Source: Bacillota bacterium
GTDB lineage: Bacteria > Bacillota > Dethiobacteria > Dethiobacterales > Dethiobacteraceae
Reading direction: 5' to 3'
DNA: 64,000 nt
Assembly: GCA_018725565.1 (NCBI GenBank)
Contig: QLUR01000008.1
Span: 19,354 to 83,353, forward strand
Position numbers and translations under genes: made by a program. The first letter of the stretch is position 1, and each line of letters begins with the position of its first letter. The notes under the pieces were generated by a model. That model saw nothing but the letters and a program-made list of their open reading frames with translations. It had not been told where the DNA came from and ran no database searches. This document shows, one piece after another, positions 56,499 through 64,000 of this stretch.

Positions 56499-58499
56499 AT
56501 GGAACAGAACGAATATCGTGATCTTTTTTTAGCGGAGGCGCGGGAATACTTGCAGGGCCTCAATACTGCGCTTCTGGCCCTGGAGCATAACCCGGAGAAC
56601 AGGGAAATTTTGCAGGAGATGTTTCGTGTTGCTCACAGCTTAAAAGGCATGTCAGCCACAATGGGCTTTAATGCTTTGGCCGGTCTTACGCATCAGCTGG
56701 AAAGCGTTCTGGACCTGCTGCGTTGCGGATCCTTGCAGGTTGAGAGCTTGGTTGCCAATGTCCTGTTTGAAGCACTGGATTTGTTGGAGATGCTGCTTGA
56801 ACGGCTAGATGAGCCTGATATTTTCAACAGTCAGTTGGAACAAGTCGTTTGCCGGCTTCGTGAACTGGAAGACCAAAAAGTATGCACTCAGTCCGCAGGT
56901 GCAGCAGGGTTACGGCTGGCTTTTGATGAATTTGAGAAAGATTCGATCCGGGATGCCTTGGCACACGGCGAACAGGCACTGCTGGTGGATGTCAGTCTGG
57001 AGCAAACCTGTCTGCTGAAATCTGTCCGGGCTTATATGGTCTTAAGGGCCCTGGAGAAAACAGGCCATTTGATTAAGTCGGTACCATCGGTACAGGAGTT
57101 GGAAGAAGAGCAGTTTAAGGATCGCTTCCGGGTGGTGCTGCTGACGGCTGAACCTGAATCGTCCATACAGTCAGGGTTGGGGCAGATTGCTGAGGTGGAA
57201 GCCGTTTCTGTCGCTCCGCTGCCGGTTGAACTGCTCGATGACAACAGGAACGACTCCAGGTTCCCCGAAGCGGGGCCTGCTAAAACAGTTGATGCCTTCC
57301 GGGCGGTATCTGAAACAGAAACAGGAGAAGAATCAAAGAAAGGCCTGCGCCGGGAGAAGGAAAAAACAGTCCGTGTGGAAACGGATAAGCTTGACAAGTT
57401 GATTAACCTGGTCGGTGAGTTGGTAGTCAACCGGACGAGCGTGGTGGAACAAGGCAAATCAGGCGTGGTTGCGGAAATGTCCAGTGCGGTTGAACAGCTG
57501 GACCGCATTACGACTGACTTGCAGAGTGCGGTGATGAAGCTGAGGATGGTTCCCATCAAGCAGGTTTTTGAGCGCCTGCCCCGCATGGTCCGTGATTTAA
57601 CCCAGGAAAAAGGCAAAAAGGTTAACCTGGAAGTGCGGGGAGAAGATACCGAACTGGATCGCTCCATCGTGAACCAGATTGGCGATCCGCTCGTTCATTT
57701 GCTGCGCAATGCTGTTGACCACGGGATCGAATTGCCGGCGGAAAGAGTAGCCGCCGGGAAGCCGGAGTCGGCTACTATTCAGCTTGAGGCGCGGCATGAG
57801 GGTTCATATGTTATGATCAGGGTCAGTGATGACGGTCGTGGCATCGACCCGGTCAAAGTGCGGGCGAAAGCCTTGGAAAAAGGAATGCTTGGTACAGTTG
57901 AAGCGCAGAGACTCAGCGACGAGGATGCGGTCCGCCTCATCTTTGACAACGGGTTTTCCCTGGCAGAGCAAGTGAGCGATATCTCCGGGCGCGGAGTGGG
58001 CATGGACGCTGTCAGAACTGTAATTGAAAGCATGAACGGCAGTACTGATATCAGAACTGCCGTCGGTCAGGGCACACAGTTTTACATCCGACTGCCGTTG
58101 ACCCTGGCTATTATCAAGGCTTTACTTGTCCAGGTCAGCGGAGAAATTTATGCCCTGCCGATTGAAACCATCCGCGAAAACCTCTATGTAGCAACGGCTG
58201 AGATTAAGACTATCCAGAAAGGCAAGGTAATTACCCTGCGGAACGAGGTGCTCCCCCTGCTTTATCTTGATGAAGCACTGGGACTGCCTCCGTTGGTCCG
58301 GGATGAGGTGCTTTCTGTGGTTGTAGTGGAGACGTCCGACAGAAAGGCCGGCTTGGTGGTGGATGTATTGCTTGGCCAGCAGGAAATCGTGATCAAGTCC
58401 CTCAGTAAGGTGGTGGAAGGAATACCCGGCGTGGCAGGGGCGACGGTGCTTGGCAACGGTAAAGTGGCGCTGATTTTGGATGTTTCCAGCCTGATTTAG
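56499..58499 (+). CDS. cheA: Chemotaxis histidine kinase CheA
   Basis: This is a 666-residue kinase with P1 (phosphorylated His 46 in FRVAHSLKGMSATMGF), a P2 CheY-binding domain (about residues 150-240), P3 dimerisation (RVETDKLDKLINLVGELVVN), a P4 ATP-binding region (HLLRNAVDHGIE N box, VSDDGRGIDPVKVR G1 box, GRGVGMDAVRTVIESMNG G2 box) and the CheW-like P5 (LPLTLAIIKALLVQVSGEIY). It phosphorylates CheY and CheB. Confidence 0.96.
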   Translation: MEQNEYRDLFLAEAREYLQGLNTALLALEHNPENREILQEMFRVAHSLKGMSATMGFNALAGLTHQLESVLDLLRCGSLQVESLVANVLFEALDLLEMLLERLDEPDIFNSQLEQVVCRLRELEDQKVCTQSAGAAGLRLAFDEFEKDSIRDALAHGEQALLVDVSLEQTCLLKSVRAYMVLRALEKTGHLIKSVPSVQELEEEQFKDRFRVVLLTAEPESSIQSGLGQIAEVEAVSVAPLPVELLDDNRNDSRFPEAGPAKTVDAFRAVSETETGEESKKGLRREKEKTVRVETDKLDKLINLVGELVVNRTSVVEQGKSGVVAEMSSAVEQLDRITTDLQSAVMKLRMVPIKQVFERLPRMVRDLTQEKGKKVNLEVRGEDTELDRSIVNQIGDPLVHLLRNAVDHGIELPAERVAAGKPESATIQLEARHEGSYVMIRVSDDGRGIDPVKVRAKALEKGMLGTVEAQRLSDEDAVRLIFDNGFSLAEQVSDISGRGVGMDAVRTVIESMNGSTDIRTAVGQGTQFYIRLPLTLAIIKALLVQVSGEIYALPIETIRENLYVATAEIKTIQKGKVITLRNEVLPLLYLDEALGLPPLVRDEVLSVVVVETSDRKAGLVVDVLLGQQEIVIKSLSKVVEGIPGVAGATVLGNGKVALILDVSSLI

Positions 58500-58539
58500 A
58501 GAGAAGAGAGAGTGGAAAATAATTGCAGGAGGTAGTGCT

Positions 58540-58902
58540 GTGGGCAGACAGATTTTAATTACCGACGATACGGCGTTTATGCGGATGACTTTGCGCAATA
58601 TCCTGGAAAAGAACGGCTACCAGGTGGTCGGGGAAGCGGAAGATGGGCAGGTGGCCGTCGACAAGTACCGTGAACTGCGGCCGGACTTGGTAACGATGGA
58701 CATCACCATGCCGCGTATGGACGGGATTACCGCGATAAAAAAAATTATGGAGATTGATTCTCAAGCTAAAATTATTGTCTGCAGCGCTATGGGACAAAAG
58801 GCCTTGGTTATAGAAGCCTTAAACGCCGGAGCCCGCGATTTTATTGTAAAACCTTTCCAGGCAGAACGGATTGTTAATGCGTTACAGAAAATTGTCGGGT
58901 AG
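58540..58902 (+). CDS. cheY: Chemotaxis response regulator CheY
   Basis: This is a 120-residue single receiver domain. Asp 9 and 10 (ITDDTAFMR), phosphorylated Asp 54 (LVTMDITMP), Ser/Thr in VCSAMG and Lys 103 (DFIVKPFQ) are all present. It binds FliM and, by motif, perhaps both FliN proteins. The GTG start follows AGGAGG. Confidence 0.96.
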   Translation: MGRQILITDDTAFMRMTLRNILEKNGYQVVGEAEDGQVAVDKYRELRPDLVTMDITMPRMDGITAIKKIMEIDSQAKIIVCSAMGQKALVIEALNAGARDFIVKPFQAERIVNALQKIVG

Positions 58903-58920
58903 CCGGGGGGTGACAGGCAA

Positions 58921-59538
58921 TTGTCGTTAAAGGCTCCTAGCAACGAACTTAAACTGGACGTCCTGAAAGAACTTGGCAACATCGGGGTGGGCAACGCCAC
59001 AACCGCGCTTTCCCAATTGCTTAATTATGCCAAGGTGGAAATGTATGTGCCGGATGTCAGCCTGATGCCGCTTGCGGATATTCCTGATTTGCTGGGAGGC
59101 GCGGAGAAGGTTGTCGTCGGCGTTTACATAAAGGCTCCAGGTGTCGTTTCTTTTTATATGGTTTTTCTCCTTAACCAGGAAAGCGCCGGCGCACTGATTG
59201 CCGAACTGGCCGGTGTTGAGACGCGGATCGAAGAAGCTTTCGGACGTTCGGTCCTGCTGGAGGTGGGAAATATTATCATGGCCGCCTTCCTGAACGCCCT
59301 ATCCTACATGACTAACCTGACTTTCCTGCCGACTCCTCCCCAGCTGGCCGTTGATATGGCCGGTGCTGTTCTCGGTACAGTGCTGGCTGATGCCAATGTA
59401 GCGGAAGACTATATCCTGGTACTGAAGACGGCTTTTGCCACGGCTGCCGGCAAGATTGAGGGCAGCTTTCTCATTATTCCCGATATGGACTCTCTGGATC
59501 TGGTAGTCAATTTGTTGCTAGACGGAGCGTGTCAATGA
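58921..59538 (+). CDS. cheC: CheY-P phosphatase CheC
   Basis: This 205-residue phosphatase removes the phosphate of CheY and binds CheD. The first active motif is DVLKELGNIGVGNATTALSQ and the second SVLLEVGNIIMAAFLNALSY. The TTG start follows GGGGGGTGACAGG. It overlaps cheD by 4 bases. Confidence 0.94.
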   Translation: MSLKAPSNELKLDVLKELGNIGVGNATTALSQLLNYAKVEMYVPDVSLMPLADIPDLLGGAEKVVVGVYIKAPGVVSFYMVFLLNQESAGALIAELAGVETRIEEAFGRSVLLEVGNIIMAAFLNALSYMTNLTFLPTPPQLAVDMAGAVLGTVLADANVAEDYILVLKTAFATAAGKIEGSFLIIPDMDSLDLVVNLLLDGACQ

Positions 59539-60014
59539 GTGAGATTATAAGGGTAAAAATTGCCGATTTGGCTGTGCTGAAAGGCGACGGCCTGTTGATA
59601 ACCGTAGGACTGGGATCCTGCATAGGAGTAGCTGTTTACGACACCGCTGCCAAAGTGGCCGGACTTGCTCATATCTTGCTGGCCGACAGCACTAACTTTA
59701 AAGCAGGCGACAATCCGGCGAAATTTGCAGACACAGCTATTCCTTTGCTGATAGACCAAATGGCACGCCTTGGTGCCAGAAACGGCCGGCTGACGGCCAA
59801 AATGGCAGGAGGGAGCCAGCTGTTCAGTTTTGAAAACAGCGTGATTTCCGTGGGGGAGAAAAACATTCAGATGACCCGCCAAACACTCTCCAGGTTGAAA
59901 ATACCGCTGCTAGGCGAAGACGTAGGCGGAAACTGCGGCAGGACGATGAGAGTTTACGTCAGTGAAGGCAGGGTAACCGTTACTATGGTGGGTAGCGAAG
60001 AAAGACAAATCTAA
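59535..60014 (+). CDS. cheD: Chemoreceptor glutamine deamidase CheD
   Basis: This 159-residue deamidase acts on receptor glutamines and is regulated by CheC. The catalytic Cys lies in VGLGSCIGVAVYD and the catalytic His in GLAHILLADS, with Thr in the C-terminal half. ATG 59535 is chosen because GGAG lies eight bases upstream; GTG 59529 lies before the site's normal spacing. Confidence 0.95.
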   Translation: MSEIIRVKIADLAVLKGDGLLITVGLGSCIGVAVYDTAAKVAGLAHILLADSTNFKAGDNPAKFADTAIPLLIDQMARLGARNGRLTAKMAGGSQLFSFENSVISVGEKNIQMTRQTLSRLKIPLLGEDVGGNCGRTMRVYVSEGRVTVTMVGSEERQI

Positions 60015-60028
60015 CCACGGGGGAAGCG

Positions 60029-61081
60029 ATGGAAAAGATAAAAGTACTCGTAGTTGACGATTCTGCGCTGATACGCCGCATTGTCAGTGATATTCTGGAA
60101 GGTGACCCCCGTTTTGCGGTGGTGGGTACGGCGCGTGACGGTCAGGATGCTCTGGAAAAAATTGAGAAACTATCACCCCAGTTGATTACTTTGGACGTGG
60201 AAATGCCGCGCATGGGAGGCCTCGAGGCGCTAAAGGAAATAATTCGCCTTTACCGCCTTCCTGTGATTATGCTGTCCAGCCTGACGCAGCGGGGCAGTGC
60301 CGTTACAGTCGAGGCTCTGGCGCACGGCGCTGTGGATTTTGTTCCTAAACCAGACATGACCGCGACGGATGCCAGAAACAACCTGGCCCGTGAACTGCTG
60401 TCAAAAGCGGCCGCTGCTGCCGGCGCGCAAATTATTCCGCTTCCTGCGGCGCGCGGGCAGCCGGTATCTCAGCCGCAGACCACCCAGGCAGCACGCCGGG
60501 TGGTGGCGGTTGCCGCTTCCACCGGAGGTCCGCGGGCGCTGGAAAGTATCATGACGGCTCTGCCGGGAAACCTGGCCGCTGCGGTGCTGGTTACTCAACA
60601 CATGCCGCCGGTCTTTACCAAGGCATTGGCAGAGAGGCTGAACAAGCTTTCGGCCTTAGAGATCAAAGAGGCGGAAAATGGCGAGCCGCTGCTGAACGGC
60701 AAGGTATATGTGGCTCCGGGCAACTTTCACCTGGAGGTAGATAGCAGGCATTGCACCCGGCTGACCCAGAGCCCGCCGGTGGAGTATGTACGGCCGTCGG
60801 CGACGGTGATGATGCGAACTGTTGCAGAAGTTTACAAGAGTCACGCGCTTGGAGTGATACTAACGGGAATGGGCAAAGACGGAAAAGAAGGAATAGCTGC
60901 CATTAAGCGGCAAGGCGGCGTAACTCTTGCGCAAGATGAGGCAACATCAGTAATTTTTAGCATGCCCAAAGCGGCTATTCAGGCCGGTGTGGTGGATCGT
61001 GTCTTGCCGCTTGGAGAGCTGCCCGGCATGGTCATCGCTCTATGCAGGAGGAGTGCTGATGGTTCAGGCTTTAGATTATGA
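60029..61081 (+). CDS. cheB: Chemotaxis methylesterase CheB
   Basis: This 350-residue protein has an N-terminal receiver (phosphorylated Asp 56 in LITLDVEMPRMGG) and a C-terminal methylesterase domain with catalytic Ser 164 (AASTGGP), His 191 (TQHMP) and Asp 284 (GMGKDG). It demethylates receptors. The linker is about 25 residues. It overlaps cheR by 23 bases. Confidence 0.95.
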   Translation: MEKIKVLVVDDSALIRRIVSDILEGDPRFAVVGTARDGQDALEKIEKLSPQLITLDVEMPRMGGLEALKEIIRLYRLPVIMLSSLTQRGSAVTVEALAHGAVDFVPKPDMTATDARNNLARELLSKAAAAAGAQIIPLPAARGQPVSQPQTTQAARRVVAVAASTGGPRALESIMTALPGNLAAAVLVTQHMPPVFTKALAERLNKLSALEIKEAENGEPLLNGKVYVAPGNFHLEVDSRHCTRLTQSPPVEYVRPSATVMMRTVAEVYKSHALGVILTGMGKDGKEGIAAIKRQGGVTLAQDEATSVIFSMPKAAIQAGVVDRVLPLGELPGMVIALCRRSADGSGFRL

Positions 61082-61838
61082 ATATTTCAAGAAAAAGATC
61101 AAAGACAGAGTCGGTCTTGATCTGAGCAGTTACAAAGAGCAGCAGATGAAGCGACGTATACACCAGTTGATGCAGCGCTATGGCACTGAAGACTATTCCG
61201 CGTTTTTAGGCCTTCTGGACCGTGAGCCGGCGATTTTGCACCATTTCACCGACTATCTGACAATCAATACCTCCCAGTTTTTTCGCGACAGTCACATCTA
61301 CCAGGCAATCGAGTCAACATTGCTGCCCGCGTTGCTGCGAAAAGGAGAACAGCTGAAAATTTGGAGTGCGGGTTGTTCCATCGGCGCCGAACCTTACTCT
61401 TTAGCCATGCTGTTGTTGGAAATGGCGCCGGGAGGCAGCTGGCGGATACTGGCTACCGATTTTGATGTAAATATCTTGGCTAAAGCCAGAGAGGGGCGCT
61501 TCCACAACAATCTGCTGAGCTTAGTGCCGGAGCGCTTGAAAAGGCGCTATTTCACCGAACGTGACGGCTATTTTTATTTAAGTGAGCAAGTTAAAAAGTG
61601 CGTCACCTTCAGTCAGCAAAATCTGTTGACCGATCGCTATGAGCCCGGCTGCCAGCTGATTCTGTGCCGCAATGTCTTTATTTATTTTACTGCTGACGCC
61701 CAGGAACTCTTAATTAGCAGCTTTGCGCAAAGCCTGAAGCAGGAGGGCTATTTTATCATCGGTTGCTCGGAGATGATCAGCAACCCTGAACGCTTCGGCC
61801 TGCAAAAAGTACAGCCTGCCATTTACCGGAAACGCTGA
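61059..61838 (+). CDS. cheR: Chemotaxis receptor methyltransferase CheR
   Basis: This 259-residue SAM-dependent methyltransferase methylates receptor glutamates. The N-terminal helical domain includes DLSSYKEQQMKRRIHQLMQR, the SAM site is IWSAGCSIGAEPYSLAMLLL, and ILCRNVFIYFTADAQELLI is the family motif. ATG 61059 follows AGGAGGAG within the end of cheB; a longer reading from 60987 would lie wholly inside cheB. Confidence 0.95.
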   Translation: MVQALDYEYFKKKIKDRVGLDLSSYKEQQMKRRIHQLMQRYGTEDYSAFLGLLDREPAILHHFTDYLTINTSQFFRDSHIYQAIESTLLPALLRKGEQLKIWSAGCSIGAEPYSLAMLLLEMAPGGSWRILATDFDVNILAKAREGRFHNNLLSLVPERLKRRYFTERDGYFYLSEQVKKCVTFSQQNLLTDRYEPGCQLILCRNVFIYFTADAQELLISSFAQSLKQEGYFIIGCSEMISNPERFGLQKVQPAIYRKR

Positions 61839-61911
61839 GCGGCAGGAATGAAACAAGCGACAGAGAATATTCCTAAAGTCTCATCAAGCGCTTAACTGGG
61901 AGGGAAGGGTA

Positions 61912-62343
61912 ATGCCGGTCAAGCAAATTTCCATTTTCCTGGAGAATAAAGCGGGACGTTTGGCAGAAGTAACCAGTATCTTGGGTCGTGAGAACATAAA
62001 TATCCGTGCGTTGTCCATTGCCGACACCACCGACTTTGGCATCCTGCGCCTGATTGTCAACCGGCCGGAAGAAGCCGGCCGGGTTTTAAGAAAAGAAGGG
62101 TTTATGGTCAGCGAAACAGAAGTGCTGGCCGTAGAAGTGCCTGATCGTCCGGGAGGATTGGCCGGAGTGCTGTCCATTCTGAGTGAAGCCGGGGTTAACA
62201 TCGAATACTTGTACGCCTTTATTGAAAAATCCTCAGCCGATGCCCTGGTTATCTTTCGGGTAGAAAATAGTTCCCTGGCAGCTGAAGCCCTGCAGAAGCG
62301 AGCTGTCAAGGTTCTGTCCGGGGAAGAGGTATATGCCCTGTAA
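61912..62343 (+). CDS. Tandem ACT-domain protein
   Basis: This 143-residue protein is made of two ACT domains: [20 protein letters not shown] at about residues 3-65, and [20 protein letters not shown] at about 72-140. ACT domains bind amino acids. Such stand-alone double-ACT proteins are commonly beside phenylacetate-CoA ligase genes in anaerobes, as here. ATG 61912 follows GGGAGGGAAGG. Confidence 0.9.
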   Translation: MPVKQISIFLENKAGRLAEVTSILGRENINIRALSIADTTDFGILRLIVNRPEEAGRVLRKEGFMVSETEVLAVEVPDRPGGLAGVLSILSEAGVNIEYLYAFIEKSSADALVIFRVENSSLAAEALQKRAVKVLSGEEVYAL

Positions 62344-62400
62344 CCATGATTAATGTTATTGGTGTCTACTTACCTACAGATACAACTGCTTGTAAACCGC

Positions 62401-62527
62401 CATCTGCGTTGTTGCTTCTGCGGTCCTCACTCCGACGTACGTTCCAGTACGCCTCCGTTTCGGTCCTCGTCGCGCCTAGCATCTGACGATTTCTAAGCAG
62501 TTGGCGTCATAAAATGGCCTGTGCAGC
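62401..62527. repeat. Dispersed repeat (family A) before paaK
   Basis: The gap between the ACT gene and paaK contains CCGACGTACGTTCCAGTACG, forming a GACGTAC/GTACGCC hairpin, then CGGTCCTCGTCGCGCCTAGC, then TGACGATTTCTAAGCAG. The second part matches 154-188 closely, and the hairpin part matches the operon arrays at 42162, 32496 and 48757. This copy therefore links the two sets of repeats. Confidence 0.7.
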
Positions 62528-62567
62528 TACGTTGAACGTTGTTATTTTTCGGGAGAAAGGTGTCTGC

Positions 62568-63866
62568 ATGAATTTCTGGGACAGAGAAGAAACAATCAGT
62601 GCGGAGGAACTGCAAAAGCTGCAGTTCCTCCGCCTGCGGGAAGTTTTAGGGCGCGTTTATCAAGCGGTTCCTTTTTACCAAGAGCTTTTTAACCGGCATC
62701 AAGTTCACCCGGATGAACTTGATGCGCTGGACGATTTGTCCAGATTCCCCTTTACCACCAAGGAGGCTTTGCGGGACAATTATCCTTTTGGGCTGTTTGC
62801 AGTGCCATTGAAAGAAATAGTCCGCCTGCATGCTTCGTCGGGTACAACCGGCAAGCCGGTTGTGGTCGGCTATACGCAGCAAGACATCCAGACCTGGTCG
62901 GGCCTGATTGCCCGTATTGCAACAATGGCCGGAGTCACACGGGATGATGTGGCGCAGGTCTGTTTTTCTTACGGCCTGTTTACCGGAGGGTTCGGCCTGC
63001 ATTATGGGCTGGAAAAAGTGGGCGCCACTGTTGTGCCGGCCTCTGTGGGCAACACGGAAAAACAAATTATGCTCCTGCAAGATTTTGGTGTCACTGTGCT
63101 GGTCTGCACGCCATCCTATGCCTTGTACCTGGCGGAAACGGTCAGGGATTTGGGAGCGGAGCCGCAAACACTGCCGCTGAAGGTAGGCATGTTCGGCGCA
63201 GAGCCCTGGTCCGAGAAAATGCGCCGGCAGATTGAGGAAGCTTTGGGCTTGCTTGCCTTTGACAACTATGGATTGAGCGAGGTTATCGGACCTGGGGTCT
63301 CGGGGGAATGCCGGGAGCAAAACGGCCTGCACATCAATGAAGACCATTTTTTGGTGGAGGTCATTGACCCTGAGAGTGGGCAAGTGCTGCCGGAAGGCGC
63401 AGAAGGGGAGCTTGTATTTACTACGCTGACCAAAGAGGGTTTTCCTGTCATCCGTTACCGGACGAAAGACCTTTCCGTTATAAACAGAGAGCGTTGCGCC
63501 TGCGGCCGCACCATGGCGCGGATGCGCAAAGTAGCCGGTCGCGCAGATGATATGCTGATTATCAGAGGAGTGAATGTTTTTCCTTCCCAGATAGAAAGTG
63601 TACTGATGGAAGTACCGGAAGCAGCGCCGCATTACCTGATTATCGCAGACAAAAAAAAAGGTTGCCTGGATGACCTGGAAATACAGGTGGAATTGAACCG
63701 GGATAAATTTACCGGTTCTTGGCGTGACCTGGAGGAAGTGGAAAAGAAAATCTCCAGGAAGCTGGTAAATGTACTGACGGTCAGCGCTCGTGTCAGGCTG
63801 GTGGAGCCGAAAACTCTGGAGCGGACAGCAGGTAAGGCCAAAAGAGTGCTTGATAAAAGGTCCTGA
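62568..63866 (+). CDS. paaK: Phenylacetate-CoA ligase
   Basis: This 432-residue adenylate-forming enzyme makes phenylacetyl-CoA (or a related aryl-CoA) from acid, ATP and CoA. The AMP-binding loop is LHASSGTTGKPVVVGYT, NYGLSEVIGPGVSGEC is the adenine motif, IRYRTKDLSVI follows, and the C-terminal Lys is in ERTAGKAKRVL. ATG 62568 follows GGGAGAAAGG; a longer reading from 62514 begins inside the repeat. With the ACT protein it probably serves aromatic amino-acid degradation or salvage, unrelated to motility. Confidence 0.93.
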   Translation: MNFWDREETISAEELQKLQFLRLREVLGRVYQAVPFYQELFNRHQVHPDELDALDDLSRFPFTTKEALRDNYPFGLFAVPLKEIVRLHASSGTTGKPVVVGYTQQDIQTWSGLIARIATMAGVTRDDVAQVCFSYGLFTGGFGLHYGLEKVGATVVPASVGNTEKQIMLLQDFGVTVLVCTPSYALYLAETVRDLGAEPQTLPLKVGMFGAEPWSEKMRRQIEEALGLLAFDNYGLSEVIGPGVSGECREQNGLHINEDHFLVEVIDPESGQVLPEGAEGELVFTTLTKEGFPVIRYRTKDLSVINRERCACGRTMARMRKVAGRADDMLIIRGVNVFPSQIESVLMEVPEAAPHYLIIADKKKGCLDDLEIQVELNRDKFTGSWRDLEEVEKKISRKLVNVLTVSARVRLVEPKTLERTAGKAKRVLDKRS

Positions 63867-63896
63867 AAATATTTTTGCGGAAAAGCCCGAAAGACC

Positions 63897-63925
63897 TTGC
63901 CTTCTTGTATTTCTTCTGCTATAAT
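63897..63925 (+). promoter_or_regulatory. Sigma-A promoter at window end
   Basis: TTGCCT (63897-63902), a 17-base spacer and TATAAT (63920-63925), with TGC before the -10, form a strong extended vegetative promoter. It is the best sigma-A type promoter in the window. The transcript would begin about 63932. Confidence 0.75.
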
Positions 63926-63955
63926 CCTGACTTTGACAGCTCAACAGAACAAAAA

Positions 63956-63992
63956 GAGGCCGCGACCCTTGCAAACAAAGGGATTGCGGCCT
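63956..63992 (+). promoter_or_regulatory. Hairpin in leader RNA (truncated context)
   Basis: AGGCCGC and GCGGCCT form a perfect 7-base outer stem, with CCCTT and AAGGG as an inner stem, about 25 bases after the predicted transcript start. No T run is visible before the window ends, so I cannot tell whether this is an attenuator, a terminator or a different structure. Confidence 0.5.
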
Positions 63993-64000
63993 TCACGCAT

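Noticed and set aside
62646..63974. Long minus-strand open frame opposite paaK
   Set aside because: It mirrors a strongly supported gene, has no ribosome site and no recognisable motif; the same applies to those at 19251-20528 and 43083-44417.
1..64000. Defence systems, prophage or insertion sequences
   Set aside because: No transposase, integrase, restriction, toxin-antitoxin or phage genes were recognised; the only accessory-looking DNA is the glycan island and the repeats.

Overview
The window looks like a chromosomal segment of a motile, Gram-positive-type anaerobe of the Bacillota (Clostridia). A Peptococcaceae/Desulfotomaculum-Pelotomaculum type relative is my best guess; this is inference from gene content, not from a search. 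The evidence is GC-rich coding with AGGAGG ribosome sites and many GTG/TTG starts, CheC/CheD/FliY-type chemotaxis genes, a SwrB-like gene after the flagellar sigma factor, FliW-CsrA next to flagellin, a cupin-type phosphoglucose isomerase, and no P- or L-ring genes (flgA, flgH, flgI), which fits a single-membrane cell.

Layout. (1) 1-5.6 kb: a formyltransferase, a methyltransferase and a sugar-phosphate block (gap, phosphohexomutase, cupin PGI). (2) 5.6-17.6 kb: a flagellin-glycosylation island of nonulosonic (pseudaminic-like) acid genes: PseB, PseC, an SpsF-type nucleotidyltransferase, methyltransferase, PseH-like acetyltransferase, a fused epimerase/ATP-grasp protein, a HAD phosphatase, PseI and the Maf glycosyltransferase. 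An intrinsic terminator ends it. (3) 17.6-25.8 kb: late flagellar genes flgM-flgN-flgK-flgL-fliW-csrA, flagellin, flaG-fliD-fliS-fliT. Near-perfect sigma-28 promoters precede flgM and flagellin, and the flagellin leader carries CsrA-type sites. (4) 25.9-50.6 kb: the basal body/hook/export operon from flgB to the FlgF/FlgG-like genes, preceded by a clear cyclic-di-GMP-I (GEMM) riboswitch and including motAB, flhF, flhG, a PilZ protein, the sigma-28 gene fliA and a SwrB-like gene. (5) 50.6-52.1 kb: one opposing gene, a DUF342/FapA protein. (6) 52.2-61.8 kb: switch and chemotaxis genes fliM-fliN-fliY-cheW-mcp-cheA-cheY-cheC-cheD-cheB-cheR. (7) 61.9-64 kb: an ACT-domain protein and phenylacetate-CoA ligase, then a sigma-A promoter with a hairpin leader running off the end.

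How it fits together. Cyclic-di-GMP acts at the riboswitch before flgB and probably at the PilZ protein. Completion of the basal body would release FliA from FlgM, switching on flgM and flagellin. FliW and CsrA would then tune flagellin translation, and the island decorates flagellin through Maf.

The least explained features are: a family of about 125-136 bp hairpin-bearing repeats at three gene junctions inside the flagellar operon; the fused epimerase/ATP-grasp gene; a repeated 25-residue peptide module flanking an unknown membrane-anchored gene, with an A7 frameshift in one copy; and flhB, whose conserved N-terminus has no normal start codon. No transposase, CRISPR array, tRNA or rRNA gene was seen.
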